Made by a program: the position numbers and the translations under genes
In this document: positions 24,733-36,409 of the stretch, piece after piece
How positions within the stretch are numbered: position 1 is the first letter of the stretch
Layout of the letters: each line of letters begins with the position of its first letter
DNA from: Ricinus communis
Lineage: Eukaryota; Streptophyta; Magnoliopsida; Malpighiales; Euphorbiaceae
Direction: 5' to 3'
Assembly: GCF_019578655.1 (NCBI RefSeq)
Contig: NC_063265.1
Location: 12,558,501 to 12,622,500 of the forward strand
Length of the DNA: 64,000 nucleotides
The notes under the pieces: model-generated
Told to the model about the DNA's origin: nothing
Seen by the model: the letters and a program-made list of their open reading frames with translations, nothing else
Database searches by the model: none

Positions 24733-24928
24733 CACAATAGCATCAGATCCAGATTAACGGCCCAGATACACATTCAAACAAAGAAACTTGTTCGATGATT
24801 AACGCTTCAGTTCTTCTTTAAATATCTTCACCACCGCTCTCTCCTCACTCCCCGAGTGCTGGATATTGGGGTTTCTAACGTACGCCGGTTTTCTGCTGAA
24901 TTAGTCGCAGACTCCGCTCACGTGTGCT

Positions 24929-26469
24929 ATGGGTCTACTTGACCAGCTTTGGGACGATACCGTGGCCGGACCACCACCGGACAACGGCCTCGGCAAGCTC
25001 CGGAAACATTCCACCTTCAATTTCCGGTCAACCACCGGCAAGGGTATGCAAATAAAAGAAGCGTGCTTACTAACGTAAATACCGTGGCGTAAACAACGGA
25101 TTAATTTTAGCCAAAATTGGCAAAAAGACCGTATCAAATTCTATAAGTTTCAAGTTATATTAACCGGAGAGCTATGAGTAACAATTTGCAATCCTATTAG
25201 TGATAATCAAATATTAGATCACATGCAAATTAAATACCAAATGGATCATGTTAGTTAAACGGCGTTAAGTTTCTAACTGCTGGTTCTTGGAACTCTTCTC
25301 TTTTTGTTTCTTTTTTGGTTGGTTGCATTTAATCAGAATCAGACGGTCAAAACGGGCGATCGTTAGGTGATGATGCCAGCGAGGAGGTAACAAAAGTTAC
25401 GCGCAGTATCATGATAGTAAAGCCACCTGGATATCAGTTTGGATCTCCTCCGGTTTCCCCTGCCGGCTCTACTCCTCCGGTATCGCCCTTTTCCGGTAAG
25501 CTTTTTTCTGTTCTTAGCAATTGACAATTAAGTCCCTCATTTTTCTTGTCCTAAAAAACTGGAGGTTGAGGTCATCTAGAAAGAAATATCGATGAGTGGA
25601 ATTATTAGGGGTAACTTTGTCATCTTGTAGTGTTTGTCCGCTTGCCAATAAGGATAATTGTGAATTATTAGTATTATTTTATTAATTATTATATTATTAT
25701 TTATTATTATTATAGTGGTATTTGGATAATGACATTTTAATATGTCGTTGTTGACGTGCATTTTTGTGCATGGTTTTTGGCCAGCCCTTAAGATAACCAT
25801 TTATTCTTTTACCTACCTCTTGACCAACTGTGGTTACTCCAGTTCTTAACTCATGTTTGCCTTTGCCTTCTGCCCATTTCCTGGTCTAAAAAGCCACTTC
25901 CATTTTTATGACTATTTAGTCGATTTGCCACCTCACAGTTAAGTGCCAGTGGAAACCAGACTCTAAAATTAAAGAAAAATTAAGAGAGACGGAGGGGGTC
26001 AGTATATATTATTTAAGGTGTCAAATCATATATTTTTGTTTTCGTTTAGTATAGTACTGTTATGAACATTTCCACAAAGACGAGGGGCCGAGTAAACCCT
26101 CTTGTGTTGAACATGGCTTCCCCCCCTGATAGTGTGGAGGTAATTACATGTGTGTATACTTTGAGCTTGCTTAAGTGCCTTTGAGCATCTCATTAAAATC
26201 AGTCTGTGCCGCGTGTAAAGATAAAATCAACCGCATTATTTACGTGTTGTGCTTACATGGTAATTTATATATAGTGCTGTATGTATTCGCTATCTAGCTT
26301 GTTTGTTTCGGACGATCATTTGTATATATATGTGCTTATGGAGTTTGTTTATGGGTGTTAAAAAGGAGGCAGAGAGTCCTTTCGCTTTCGAAGAAGATCG
26401 ACATCAGATGCATATGAGAAGGCAAGCGAGGTTGGACCCAGGAGTCCTGCTCCTCCTTACGACGTCTGA
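24929..26469 (+). CDS. DRM1: Dormancy-associated / auxin-repressed protein (DRM1/ARP family)
   Basis: Small plant-specific, probably intrinsically disordered protein whose transcript marks dormant buds and is repressed by auxin; its biochemical role is not established. Three exons (24929-25043, 25337-25495, 26366-26469) close in phase to 125 residues. The conserved N-terminal MGLLDQLWDDTVAGPPPDNG with GKLRKHSTFNFR, the central VTRSIMIVKPPGYQFGS followed by the Pro/Ser-rich SPPVSPAGSTPPVSPFS, and the C-terminal RESFRFRRRSTSDAYEKA with PRSPAPPYDV are all hallmarks. The second intron (25496-26365) is long for this family and AT-rich but shows no inserted gene. The ACGT-rich promoter upstream fits environmental control. 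Confidence 0.94.
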
Positions 26470-28980
26470 TATATGAGAGATCACTCCTTTTGTTATCTTG
26501 CATCCGGCTGCTGTAATGTTTTCAATTCTGGAAGAAGTGTTTGGGTTTGTAATGGCGTGTGCGAAGACCCAAGTGTTATGTGTGTGTTTACATGCTTGTG
26601 TAGCAGTGTTTCGGAATTTGGATCTTTTAGCTTTAGTGATAAGCTGCGAGATAGGTTGGTACTTTTAAGCAGTGAACTTGTGATAGTGTAGTTATGCTAT
26701 CTGTATATATTATTATAAGCTTTCTTTCCTTTTCTTTTCTTCATATTTGTTCCAAGTTCCCTTACAATTTCCTGCTGCTCTCTCTTTGATTATTTGCAAT
26801 GCGGCTCTGGGGTCTCAGGGGGTTATTATGGTACTTTCAGTGCGATTGGATGGTGTTTGCTAAAGTCAAAACAAAGGATCTAATCTAATTTAAGAGGATT
26901 TGGATGGGGTTGGTATGAAGGAGCTATCAAGGGTGGTGGGGCTCCCTCCCCTCCCCTATTTAATGTGCAAGTTGGAGGCTGTGATGGGCCGTACTTAATA
27001 AATACCAAATTCAATACGTCTCGAGTATTGATTAGTGACCATAATAGGGTGTCTATTATTGTGCTTAATGCTGTTATAAACATGACACTGCTGATTCAAC
27101 TTTTTATCTGAATCCTTCTGCAGTTGGCTCTATTTGGCGATCAACCCATAGGTGGCTAGACAACCATTTTCCCCCCATCTCTACGCTTTAGCCATTGCTT
27201 CCAACAATCATGACTTTAGCTATAATAAGAAATTTCCATAGCCTTAAACATTAAATTTTTGTGTAATTTAATCAAACGAATTAAATATTTTTCGGCCAAA
27301 CTAAATTACTTTCAATGCTGCAGTCATACGATAGAATATCTTCTTCTTTTTTTGTAATGGATGGAATTCGTTTCATTTCATAATATAAAAATATTAGAGG
27401 CTAGCCCAATACACACAAAATAAACTAAAAGCCCAAGTCCAAAACCCTAACAACAGACAAGGAAGAGTGGAAGAATTATACGAGACAAACCGCACCAGCC
27501 ACCTCTTCCCACTGCTGCCTCCGCCATTTGCAGACTTTTGGTTGAAATGAAATCTGAAATCAAGAATTAATCCATAGACTTGCCTTTCTGAACAAAGAAA
27601 GAAAAAAAGAATGCTGCAATGTACAGCCCAATGGTAGCAAAACAAGGAACACATGGAAAAGAAATAGAAAAAGGAAAACAGCCAGCGCCAAGGATATTGA
27701 CGACAGCCAAGATCAATATTTCAGTGAGTAGATTAGATTAAGTAAGCCTATAGTAGCAATAATAAGACTATGCTAGAGAAGGAAGGGAAACGAGGGGTAT
27801 TTCTAAGGAAGGAGTCGAAGGCAAAGAAAGAAAAAATATATATTTGTAATCCATCCAGCTTGAATTAGATTTGTAATTGCTTGGGTGACCAGGTGGGATA
27901 TCTAAGTTAGTTTTCTATGTAATGGCTTGGATATTATATAAGAATTAAGATTTACATTACCACACAAAATGAATTTTGCTTGAATATTTATAGGTACTGA
28001 GTTGAGAGTGATGCTAATTATGCAAATTGGACCCTAGATTACGGGAAGTAGAGCATGTCTTCCTAGTTTCTCGGACGTCAATAGTTTGATTGTCCATTCA
28101 TAATATTGTCGATCTCTTATCTGTTTAGGCTGATAGCAAATTATGGAGGCTTCCGATTTGTATTTCCAACGTCGGATTCTAGCTAGTTCAGTAATTAACA
28201 AACAATTTTTAAAGAAAATAGAAAAGGAATCAATTAATTATTATCAAAATAGAAAAATTAATTAATTAATTAATTAAAATGTAATTTCTTTCTATTACAT
28301 TTTAAATTTTAATATTTAAGGACAATTATTTGTTATATTCTTCTCTCATTCTAAAATATCTTAATAGCTAAATACATTTACGACTAATTCTAAAGTTAAC
28401 TTACTTGCTAAATGTTATTACAATTGCATCCTCAAGGATTACTGGACTTAATGAGGAAAAAAAAAAAAAGTGCTGGACTTATCATGTACCCAATTGTTAT
28501 AATATAGATTCGGTCTATGATTCTATTTACAAGTTCTAGGGCGAAGGACTCTGATCCTGGATTTTTCTATAAAATATGGTGAGTATATATTTTTGTCCTT
28601 ATAAATATTTTATTTACTTTTTAAATTGTACAACGTAAAATTTTATTATGTTTTTTTAGTTATTTTTTTAAATATAATAAAATAAATTTATAAATATATT
28701 AAAAATTATATATTTTTATATATTTATAAAAATTTATCATTTATTATTTTTTAAAACTGTTATAATTATTTGATAGTCGATGTATACATGAATTACACCG
28801 TATACCATATTATAATTTACCATCGCCAACCGGCTTGCTACTGCATAACGCTGACCCGCACCGATATTAAGCCCAAGCCTAAAATAAATCAAATCGGGTC
28901 AAAAACCCGTCTGATCCAACGCACAGTCAATCGGTACCCGTGGACAATCTGTAGCTTTTCTTTCGATGTATCAGTAACAG
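26470..28980. other. Long spacer between DRM1 and the folate-receptor-like gene
   Basis: DRM1 3' untranslated sequence probably runs to about 26750. A possible LINE 3' fragment is annotated separately at 27338-27660. A TTAATTAA tetranucleotide run lies at 28258-28276. The segment 28580-28770 is very AT-rich. Nothing else is recognisable. Confidence 0.45.
27338..27660 (-). repeat. Possible LINE (L1-type) 3'-end fragment
   Basis: Read on the minus strand, the sequence has the style of a plant L1 3' untranslated end: T-rich non-coding DNA with GGGCTTTTAGTTTATTTTG and TTGGGCTAGCC, then ATGAAATGAAACGAATTCC and a terminal A-run (27345 downward). No reverse-transcriptase coding sequence and no target-site duplication were found. 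The call rests on the look of the tail only. Confidence 0.3.
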
Positions 28981-29033
28981 TAGCGCATGGAGTCCGTACT
29001 TTCATCCAAGAAGAAGAACAAGAGAGTACTAGA

Positions 29034-31327
29034 ATGAAGAAAATATATTATGACGGGTTTTTTGTTCTGCTGTTCCTTTTTTACTTTCAAATCCCTTTTT
29101 CCTCTGGTAGGTTCTTTCTTTTTTAATTCTTTGTTACTCTCTAGTTTTGTTTGTGATTTTCAATTTTGCATCTCCTGATTGTTGTCTTCGTTCAATTTAT
29201 AGAACCCATTTCTGGTTTATTCATTTCACTTATGAATGGCTATCTTGTTCTGGTCTCATCACGTTTCCAAATCTGTACATGTTAGTTTCCTGATCCTGTG
29301 TATATTTTGGTAAAGAAAGATTTAAGCTTTTTAGGACTTGTTTGCTTATGAAGAGAGAGCAACATATGAGGAGAGTGTGAAAAATGCAATAAGACGTACT
29401 GTTTCTGTCCATATTGTAATGGCATATATACTTCAGCTTCGTTCAAGCTTTTCTTAAGACGATTTGGCATGTCCCTATATGATGTAATACATATAAAATA
29501 CATTCCCTTATGTATCTTGAATCAACAGTAGCTTGCAGTTTACAATTTCTTCTCAATTGTGTTATTATTTTCTCTATGCTTATTTTTTTTGCATGTATGG
29601 GGCTTGACCTTCTGATAATAAAGTAATTGAGCTGATCCTTTTGAAGGCATTAGCTTGGTAATCATACTGCTTAATTGCTCAAGTGCTAGGCGGCTGCTGT
29701 TTTAAATTTATTTTTGTCCAATGACCAGTGGAGTAATACTGCATTTTTCTCTTTGTGAATGTACCAAATATGCATCCATCATATTAAGTTCCTTTTCTGT
29801 TGGTGCAGGAAAGCATGATGGAGTATGTACTTCCAAAGGTGGTCGGTTTCCACCATTCTCATCTGAAGGGAAACCACCAAAAAAGATAAGCAGGGGCTCC
29901 AAAGATTTGACCCTTTGCAGGGTGTTCCGCAAAAAGACTTGCTGTGATGTAGCTCAGACATATCCTGCTCTGCTGTCTGTTAGAAGACTGGCTTCAGCGG
30001 GGGAGGCCAGCCAAGAGTGCCTGCAGTTATGGGAATTATTGGAATGTTCCATCTGTGATCCCAACATTGGAATTCAACCTGGACCCCCTCTTATATGTTC
30101 TTCTTTTTGTGACAGAGTGTATGAAGCCTGTGCTACTGCTTACTTTTCTATGGAAGCAAAGACACAGGTGAGTCTATATTCTTCTAACAATTAGAATCAG
30201 ACATTTGTAACACTTGCCATTGAATAATATCCTTAAGCTCGGTCCTGTAAGATCTGAGGTTTCATAGCTGAAGTTAGAGCCAGCAGAAAAGGAGGACCAA
30301 ATTTAATATTACCTTTTTTTCTTTAATGCTTTGCATATTCAGTATCCTGAATAGAATTTACCTATCAGGTTCTAGCACCATGTGGAGTAAATGAATTTGT
30401 TTGTGGTAAAGCTGCTGAATGGGTCTCCAATGGCACAGAACTCTGTCACTCTGCAGGCTTTGCTGTTAAAGTGGCTGATGATACATACCATGGTACAGAA
30501 GGAGCATTTTGTTATGGTGGTAGAGCCAGTCTTGATTCTATTGCCGAGTCATGGAAGGCTTCACGTTCTGAGTTGCCTCAGAAAGCTGGAAATTTGGGTG
30601 CTTTAGAAGATTTCCAGCAGTGGGTGCAGGAACTGCCTTTTAGTGAAAAAGTTTCTTGGGCAGTTGGAGGGATGGTGCTGACTGCAGGGTTGTTGTTTTT
30701 GAGGTTAGAACTCCTTATTGTTGCCTCTGCTAACCGTAGTTTGCTTGTTGGCTCCTTTTCCAGTAAGTTTGTTAAATGAAACTATACTGTATCCTAAAAT
30801 TGGAGTACTACTGGTAGAGACTTAGATTTAATTTAATCAACTGCTGAGCTGAACTAAATGCAAGTGGTACTAGTATGGTTTGCAGAAGTCTATAAATGTC
30901 ACACTCATGGGCACATATAGAAGCAGCAGCACTAAAGGGGCGTTTCTTCTTTTCTAGGAGCAAGAAATTGGATGTTGATGTTGATAAATTTGCTAGTTGG
31001 AGAAGTCCATCCTGTAGAATAAGTCAATAATGTATAGCATATTTGATATGTTTCTAAACAACTTCATAACTATTCCATTTCATTTTTCTGCGAGTCTAAT
31101 TATACCATTGTTTGTTTAATGACATTGTTTTAGTGTTGATGCTCAACGAAATATATGCCATATCTGATATATTTGGATGACCATGCAGCAAGAGGAAGAG
31201 TTACAGCCAGCGCCAGAAGCTAGCAGCTATTCAACGAACAGCAAGGAGACTGGATGGCAAGATGAACCAGAGTTCTCCTGAGAGTCAAGGGAATAGGAAA
31301 GGAAATAGAAGACAAACACTGAGTTGA
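29034..31327 (+). CDS. Folate-receptor-family single-pass membrane protein
   Basis: Plant member of the folate receptor/riboflavin-binding domain family. Its ligand in plants is not established. Four exons (29034-29106, 29809-30167, 30369-30703, 31189-31327) close in phase to 301 residues. Residues 1-25 are a signal peptide rich in Phe/Leu. The ectodomain (about 26-235) is cysteine-rich, with the family pattern CRVFRKKTCCDVAQT, ECLQLWELLECSICDP, LICSSFCDRVYEACATAYF, CGVNEFVCGKAAEW and FCYGG. A transmembrane segment lies at about 239-256 (VSWAVGGMVLTAGLLFL). A basic cytosolic tail follows (SKRKSYSQRQKLAAIQRTARR). It lies between the uL18-like gene and PP1, the neighbours I recall for AT5G27830. 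A second possible last exon is described separately. Confidence 0.92.
30958..31030 (+). other. Possible alternative last exon of the folate-receptor-like gene
   Basis: After the donor at 30703 a good acceptor (TTCTTTTCTAG) at 30948-30957 opens an alternative exon in the same phase. It would replace the basic 46-residue tail by 24 residues starting SKKLDVDVDKFASW and ending at TAA 31028-31030. Both tails begin just after the transmembrane segment and both start Ser-Lys. Sequence alone cannot show whether it is used. Confidence 0.35.
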
Positions 31328-31676
31328 TAATAAGCTTCATGGTGTATTAATTGGCAGGTGAACGGTAAAAATAGTTTCATGATGTGAATTAGTTTTTCTT
31401 TTCCCTTTACTTCCTTATTCAAGAAAAGCAGATTTAATATTTTACAGTGATCAGAATTATTTTCTGGAGTTTTCTCTATTTATCATTCTACCTCAATCTA
31501 ACAAGAAGATTCTCATTGTTACAGTCAATTTGGTAACTGCTGACTTCTTTTGTGTGTTTTCTTTTTTCCTCCTTCCCGGTTAACAAGTGCTTTTAGAGAA
31601 GCATTATCTTCAATATCTTTCCATTCAAGATTTTCTGTTGACCACCTGACCTTCATCTTATGCTTATAGATTTTAG

Positions 31677-32190
31677 GGGAAAATACCGAAACATATCTTT
31701 TTCACTTAAAATGCTGTGATTTTATTCTTAATAAAAAAATTATCTTATATTTTATTTTTCTTGCACTTTAAATACCCTATTGCTTAATATCATTATTGTT
31801 TATGAAAAAATATCAATAAAACATTAACTTTCAGTTATTAAATGATTTTGTAGGGGATTTACCATCAGACCAATTATCAAGATATTCTTAAAATATCATA
31901 GTTTTATTCCTATTAAAATTTTTAAAAAAGTTTATATAATCTATTTACCAATGTACGCTAAATCACTTAATAAATAATTTTGTAATTGCAAATGAGTATT
32001 ATATTCATACTAATTTTATAGAAATCTATAGCAATTAATTTTTTTGTAGGGTAGTACAATGTAAAAGAATAATAATCATCTACGCTACAGTACTTTTTTT
32101 TGTTGGATAGAAATTTACTTTTTTGTTAAGAAAAAAACTAAGGTTCTTTAAGTGTAAAAAGGACAAACCACAATTCACTTTTTTTGTTAA
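31677..32190. repeat. AT-rich repeat element with weak terminal inversion
   Basis: The left part (CTTTTTCACTTAAAATGCTGTG... from about 31700) resembles the reverse complement of the right part (CTTTTTACACTTAAAG... from about 32165), with T-rich blocks following in both. A related block (AATATCATAGTTTTATTCC) recurs at about 31893. This suggests a non-autonomous repeat of about 500 bp inserted in the region 3' of the folate-receptor-like gene. Ends and target duplication are unresolved. Confidence 0.35.
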
Positions 32191-32199
32191 TACTTTTAC

Positions 32200-33830
32200 T
32201 TAGATTTATACATAAATGTATTAAATTTTGGCAGTTACAGGTATAACCTTGCGGGTTATTTTTCAGGCAACTAAGTTTCAAGATGTCTGTTGAGAAGGCG
32301 TACTGGAGTGATGAGATGTCTTCTATTTACTTTCAGAAATAAGAATCGGATTTGTTTGTGTTGTGGAGAAGCCATTCCGGTGTGAAGACAACATTTCCCA
32401 TATATGGGAAAAGAAAGAATTCAGTTTTAGTCAGGATTTTCTTAAATATATATACGCATGTAACATGTTTTGCAGTTTTACCACCAAACATGCAGCTGTA
32501 GTATGTAACTGGAATCTGCCGAGGTCTTTACTGCTGCACAAGGTTTACTGATCATCCACCTTTGCTTCTTGACATTGACATGGAAAAGAGAAACAGAAGA
32601 TTATTTATTTCATATTTCTGTACAGCGTTGTTTGTATTGTAGCAAACAACTGAAACTCTAAGCGTTTTCTATCAAAGAAAGAATTCTCCTGATGGCAGAT
32701 GAAGAGGGGCTCTTTTCCTACATTGCTGTAGAATTCAGCGAGCTGCCTATTCAGTCTGCGGCGATGAGTGTTGGCTTTTCCCAGTTCAATTCTTCTTCCT
32801 GTTAATGCCTTATAACAAACTTGAAGTAATTTGAAGTTTGGAAGCTAAATGAACCTAATGCAATAAATTAGACACAATTAATTCATAAAAGTTGTGTATA
32901 ACTTGAGCCTTGAATATGATCTGAATATATGATGGAATTCACAGGCAACTGATGATCAATGTCTCCGCACCCAGCAAGTGAGATTGCGCATATTATATTT
33001 ACCACGCTAGCCAAGCAACCAGCAGAAACAAAGTTGCAGACTCCTCGTCGGAATCGATTGAGGGCAAGAGATTTGTATCTGATGATTTCTATTTAGTATG
33101 GTGCAATCTGAGCAGCAGACCGCTTATAATATATATATATGCCTGACCATAGAATTTGATGTGTAATCTCATGCAGCCAGAACTGTAACCTAGTTACTTG
33201 AAATTATTCAACATATCATCAATTATTTACAAGTTAGAGAACTTAAATCAAAAGCCAGTTCGGTTGGGGGTACAATCTAATGCAATCCGCCTGCCAAGAA
33301 TGAAGTGTTCTTTTCCAAGGGTAATAGGTCAACAACAGGACTTACATGAGCAAACCACGGTACTTGTACAAACTCAACAAAAAAGAAGGCAGGCTATTCC
33401 CATTCAGTTGATAGGATACGCTAATCGGTGGGAACAAGGCGTTATGAAAAAATGTCCAACGTGAAAACTTCAGCTCCTGTCCAGAAGATGGCAAGTGCTG
33501 TTAATTGTTTATCTACATAATTTTTTGCTCTAGCTATCTGCAGTGCACATCGTATTATGTGCTAATCAATAAGAGGAAAACGTTTCTCATCTTGTAAGAC
33601 TGCATCATAACAGATATTTCAATCTGTAGCATGAAAGCTTGGTTTATCTTCTATTCAAAACCGGAATGAGACCCCAGATGACCTGACTCATGTTAGATAT
33701 TTCAAGCTTTAGGAGGCTGTTTAAACAAGGAGAGCAAAAAGGTCAGATGGTTTCATTACCAAAACCTCATAGAATGAGAAAGAAGAAAAAAATCAAGTCA
33801 TCCCCCATTTTCAACAAACAAGGTGAAAAA
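32200..33830. other. Convergent spacer between folate-receptor-like and PP1 genes
   Basis: The two flanking genes are convergent, so this holds their 3' regions. Possible spliced 3' untranslated sequence occurs near 32267 (TTTTTCAG acceptor). A (TA)n run lies at 33130-33142. No gene is recognised. Confidence 0.45.
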
Positions 33831-33835
33831 AAAAA

Positions 33836-36383
33836 TTACGTAGGTGGCTGGATAACCTTCTTAAGGGGCAACTTAGAACTGCTTGCTGATGCAGCTGGCT
33901 TCAATATCTCGAAGGAACACACTAGAGATTCGTCGACACTCAGCAAAGCACCTGCATTGTCAAACTCCCCACCATAGTTTGGGGCTGAAAATATTGTGAC
34001 TAGTCTTCGTTTAGCAAAAAATTCGTATCCATCTTCCACCACCTGCAATATAAAAGAAAAACCATAATCTGCACATGCTGGATTGTGTGATTATTGTTTC
34101 TTAATAAAACAAAATATGTGTTGTGATAGTTAGTCATTTTGGGTGCCTGTCACACCAAAGGATGGCTAAGGGCATTGATTACCACCCACCAATTGAAGGG
34201 AACATCTATCCAAATTTTTTTGGTGGTTTGGTTACTTTGGTAGGGTTAAAAGACTATTGTGATATGGTACATTTTCACTTTTGAAAACTCTTTATTATAA
34301 AAGCAATCCTTCATTAGATTAAAAGATAAGTTTGCCACGTTAGAAAAATACAAACAAATTCCTGACATGGGTCCCTCCACAGGGGGGTGGTTACAGATTA
34401 TCCACTCAGAATATAGTATCCTCTTCTTCAACCAAAAGAAGGCAAAAGAACAGTAAAGTTATTTCCAGATAATTCGTTCCAATTTCTAGGTAACCTTTTG
34501 TGACTGACACAAACAAAACATATTCCGCAGATCATGATTTACCACATTCAACCTATAAGGCCCTCTAATGGTTAATTTTGCAGGAAAGGCATCCAAATTG
34601 TGTTCCATCCTTGCTTACCAAAGAAAAGAGGTGCCCCCTTACACTTAAATTTAAAGGATTCTTTTAACAAGAAAGTTGCAAGGAAAAGAAAAAGATATGC
34701 ATGGTAGCAAAGAACAGCCTTTTATTGACTGCAGTTGAACAAAATCTATACATAGTTCATCCTATCCTTGCAAAAGAATAAATGGCTTTACCTGGTGACC
34801 TCGGCAAATGAGATCAAGGTCATTCTTATCCAAAAACTCAGCAACCTTATCAGCTCCAAAGGTACATGAAACTCCTCGATCGCTATCTGACCAGCCCTCA
34901 ACCTTAACATTAGGATCAGACCAAAGTAGGTCACAAAGCAGACCACTATCAGGAATGTCAGTAGGCCTCTGAATTTCCTTTATTTGGTTGACATTTTCCA
35001 ACTCAGGAGAGAGGCCACCGTGCATACACAGTATCTTCTGATCAATGAGTGCAGCCACAGGCAAACAATTGAAACAGTCAGTAAATATTTTCCAAAGCCT
35101 GACATTGAATCTCCTTTTACACTCATCATAAAACCCATATATCCTATTGATCTTTGCATCTTCATGATTTCCCCTCAATAGAAAAATTTTGTCAGGATAA
35201 CTGATTTTATAGGCCAGAAGCAGACATATAGTCTCCAAACTTTGCTTTCCTCGATCAACATAATCTCCGAGAAAAAGGTAGTTGCAAGAAGGGGGGTAGC
35301 CACCATATTCAAACAACCTCAGGAGGTCTTGATATTGTCCATGAATATCACCTGTAACGAGCCAGCAATATTAGACAAGAGGCACAAAGGGAGACTAAAG
35401 GAGATAAATAATTTATTTGTTCCCTTTAATTGGTTCATTTAAAATGTTGTTTCTCCCAGTTGGATCCAAAGAAGTAAAAATGTCCTTAAAAATAAGAAAG
35501 GAATGATATAAATTATTCTATTAAACAAAAGATTTATTGACAAGCGCCTTAAATAGACATTATTTTCGATATATGACCATCAGACTTAATAGTGCCAAAC
35601 TGAGTATGTTGCTATTTCGCATTTTGGGTCTTTATGGCTGTGCCTACAAAAGGACTCCAACTATACCAAGGCAATAGATGCAAATATCAATCTGACCCAA
35701 GAGTACCCGAGAAAGCAATTGAATTTTGATTTGATAATGAAGACTCAAATAGATAAACTTGCGCATAAGCTGATGATTATACAAATGGCTACTACACAGC
35801 CAAATCAAAATGAAAAAGATAGAGAGATATACAATGGGAATAAGCAATTAAGCACCGAGCTTACCCATATCATCAAAGAGCATACTTTATCAGTAAATCA
35901 ACCATTTCAGTCCTCAATTACCATCAAGCTACAATCCCTTCCACAATTAAAATGCAATTGCAAACATCTCAAAATGGCCAATCATACCAAGCAATAGTAG
36001 TCCATCAAATGCACAACCATCAACACAAATTGTCTAAAACAAAGGCAATGCCTCACATGTTCCTCATCACCCAAACAAAATATCAAAAGTAAAAGCACAT
36101 ACAAAATCAAAATATTGCACAATAACATCATCCAAACATCATGAAATTAGATTCACTATAGACAGGGGAAGAAAAAAGAGTGCTGACCACATATGCGAAT
36201 GGGAGCTTTAATCTCAAGGAGATTAGGCTGAGAGAGAAAGACTTGGCGAGCATTAACACACAATTGACGGATCTCTCCTTCAGAAAGCTGAACCTGCTTT
36301 CCTCCTTTCCCCTCCAATAGCCTCCTTATTATATCATCCAATACTCCCTTATCCATCATCCCTTCCATTGTCATCATCATCAT
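33836..36383 (-). CDS. Serine/threonine protein phosphatase PP1 catalytic subunit (TOPP)
   Basis: Type-1 protein phosphatase catalytic subunit, which dephosphorylates Ser/Thr with partner regulatory subunits in nucleus and cytosol. Three exons (36188-36383, 34792-35351, 33836-34042) close in phase to 320 residues. Metallophosphatase motifs are complete: GDIHG (66-70), GDYVDRG, RGNHE, then HGG and the C-terminal [13 protein letters not shown]. The PP1 hallmark ending is [19 protein letters not shown] (270-288). Gly276 stands where animal and most plant PP1 enzymes have Cys in SAPNYCGEFDN. The N-terminus is Met-rich: the first ATG (36383) starts four consecutive Met codons, and a slightly later Met could be used. 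The C-terminal tail carries [12 protein letters not shown]. Position next to the folate-receptor-like gene matches TOPP8 of Arabidopsis (from memory, AT5G27840). Confidence 0.95.
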
Positions 36384-36409
36384 CTTTATATCCAAAATCA
36401 AACCCAAAT

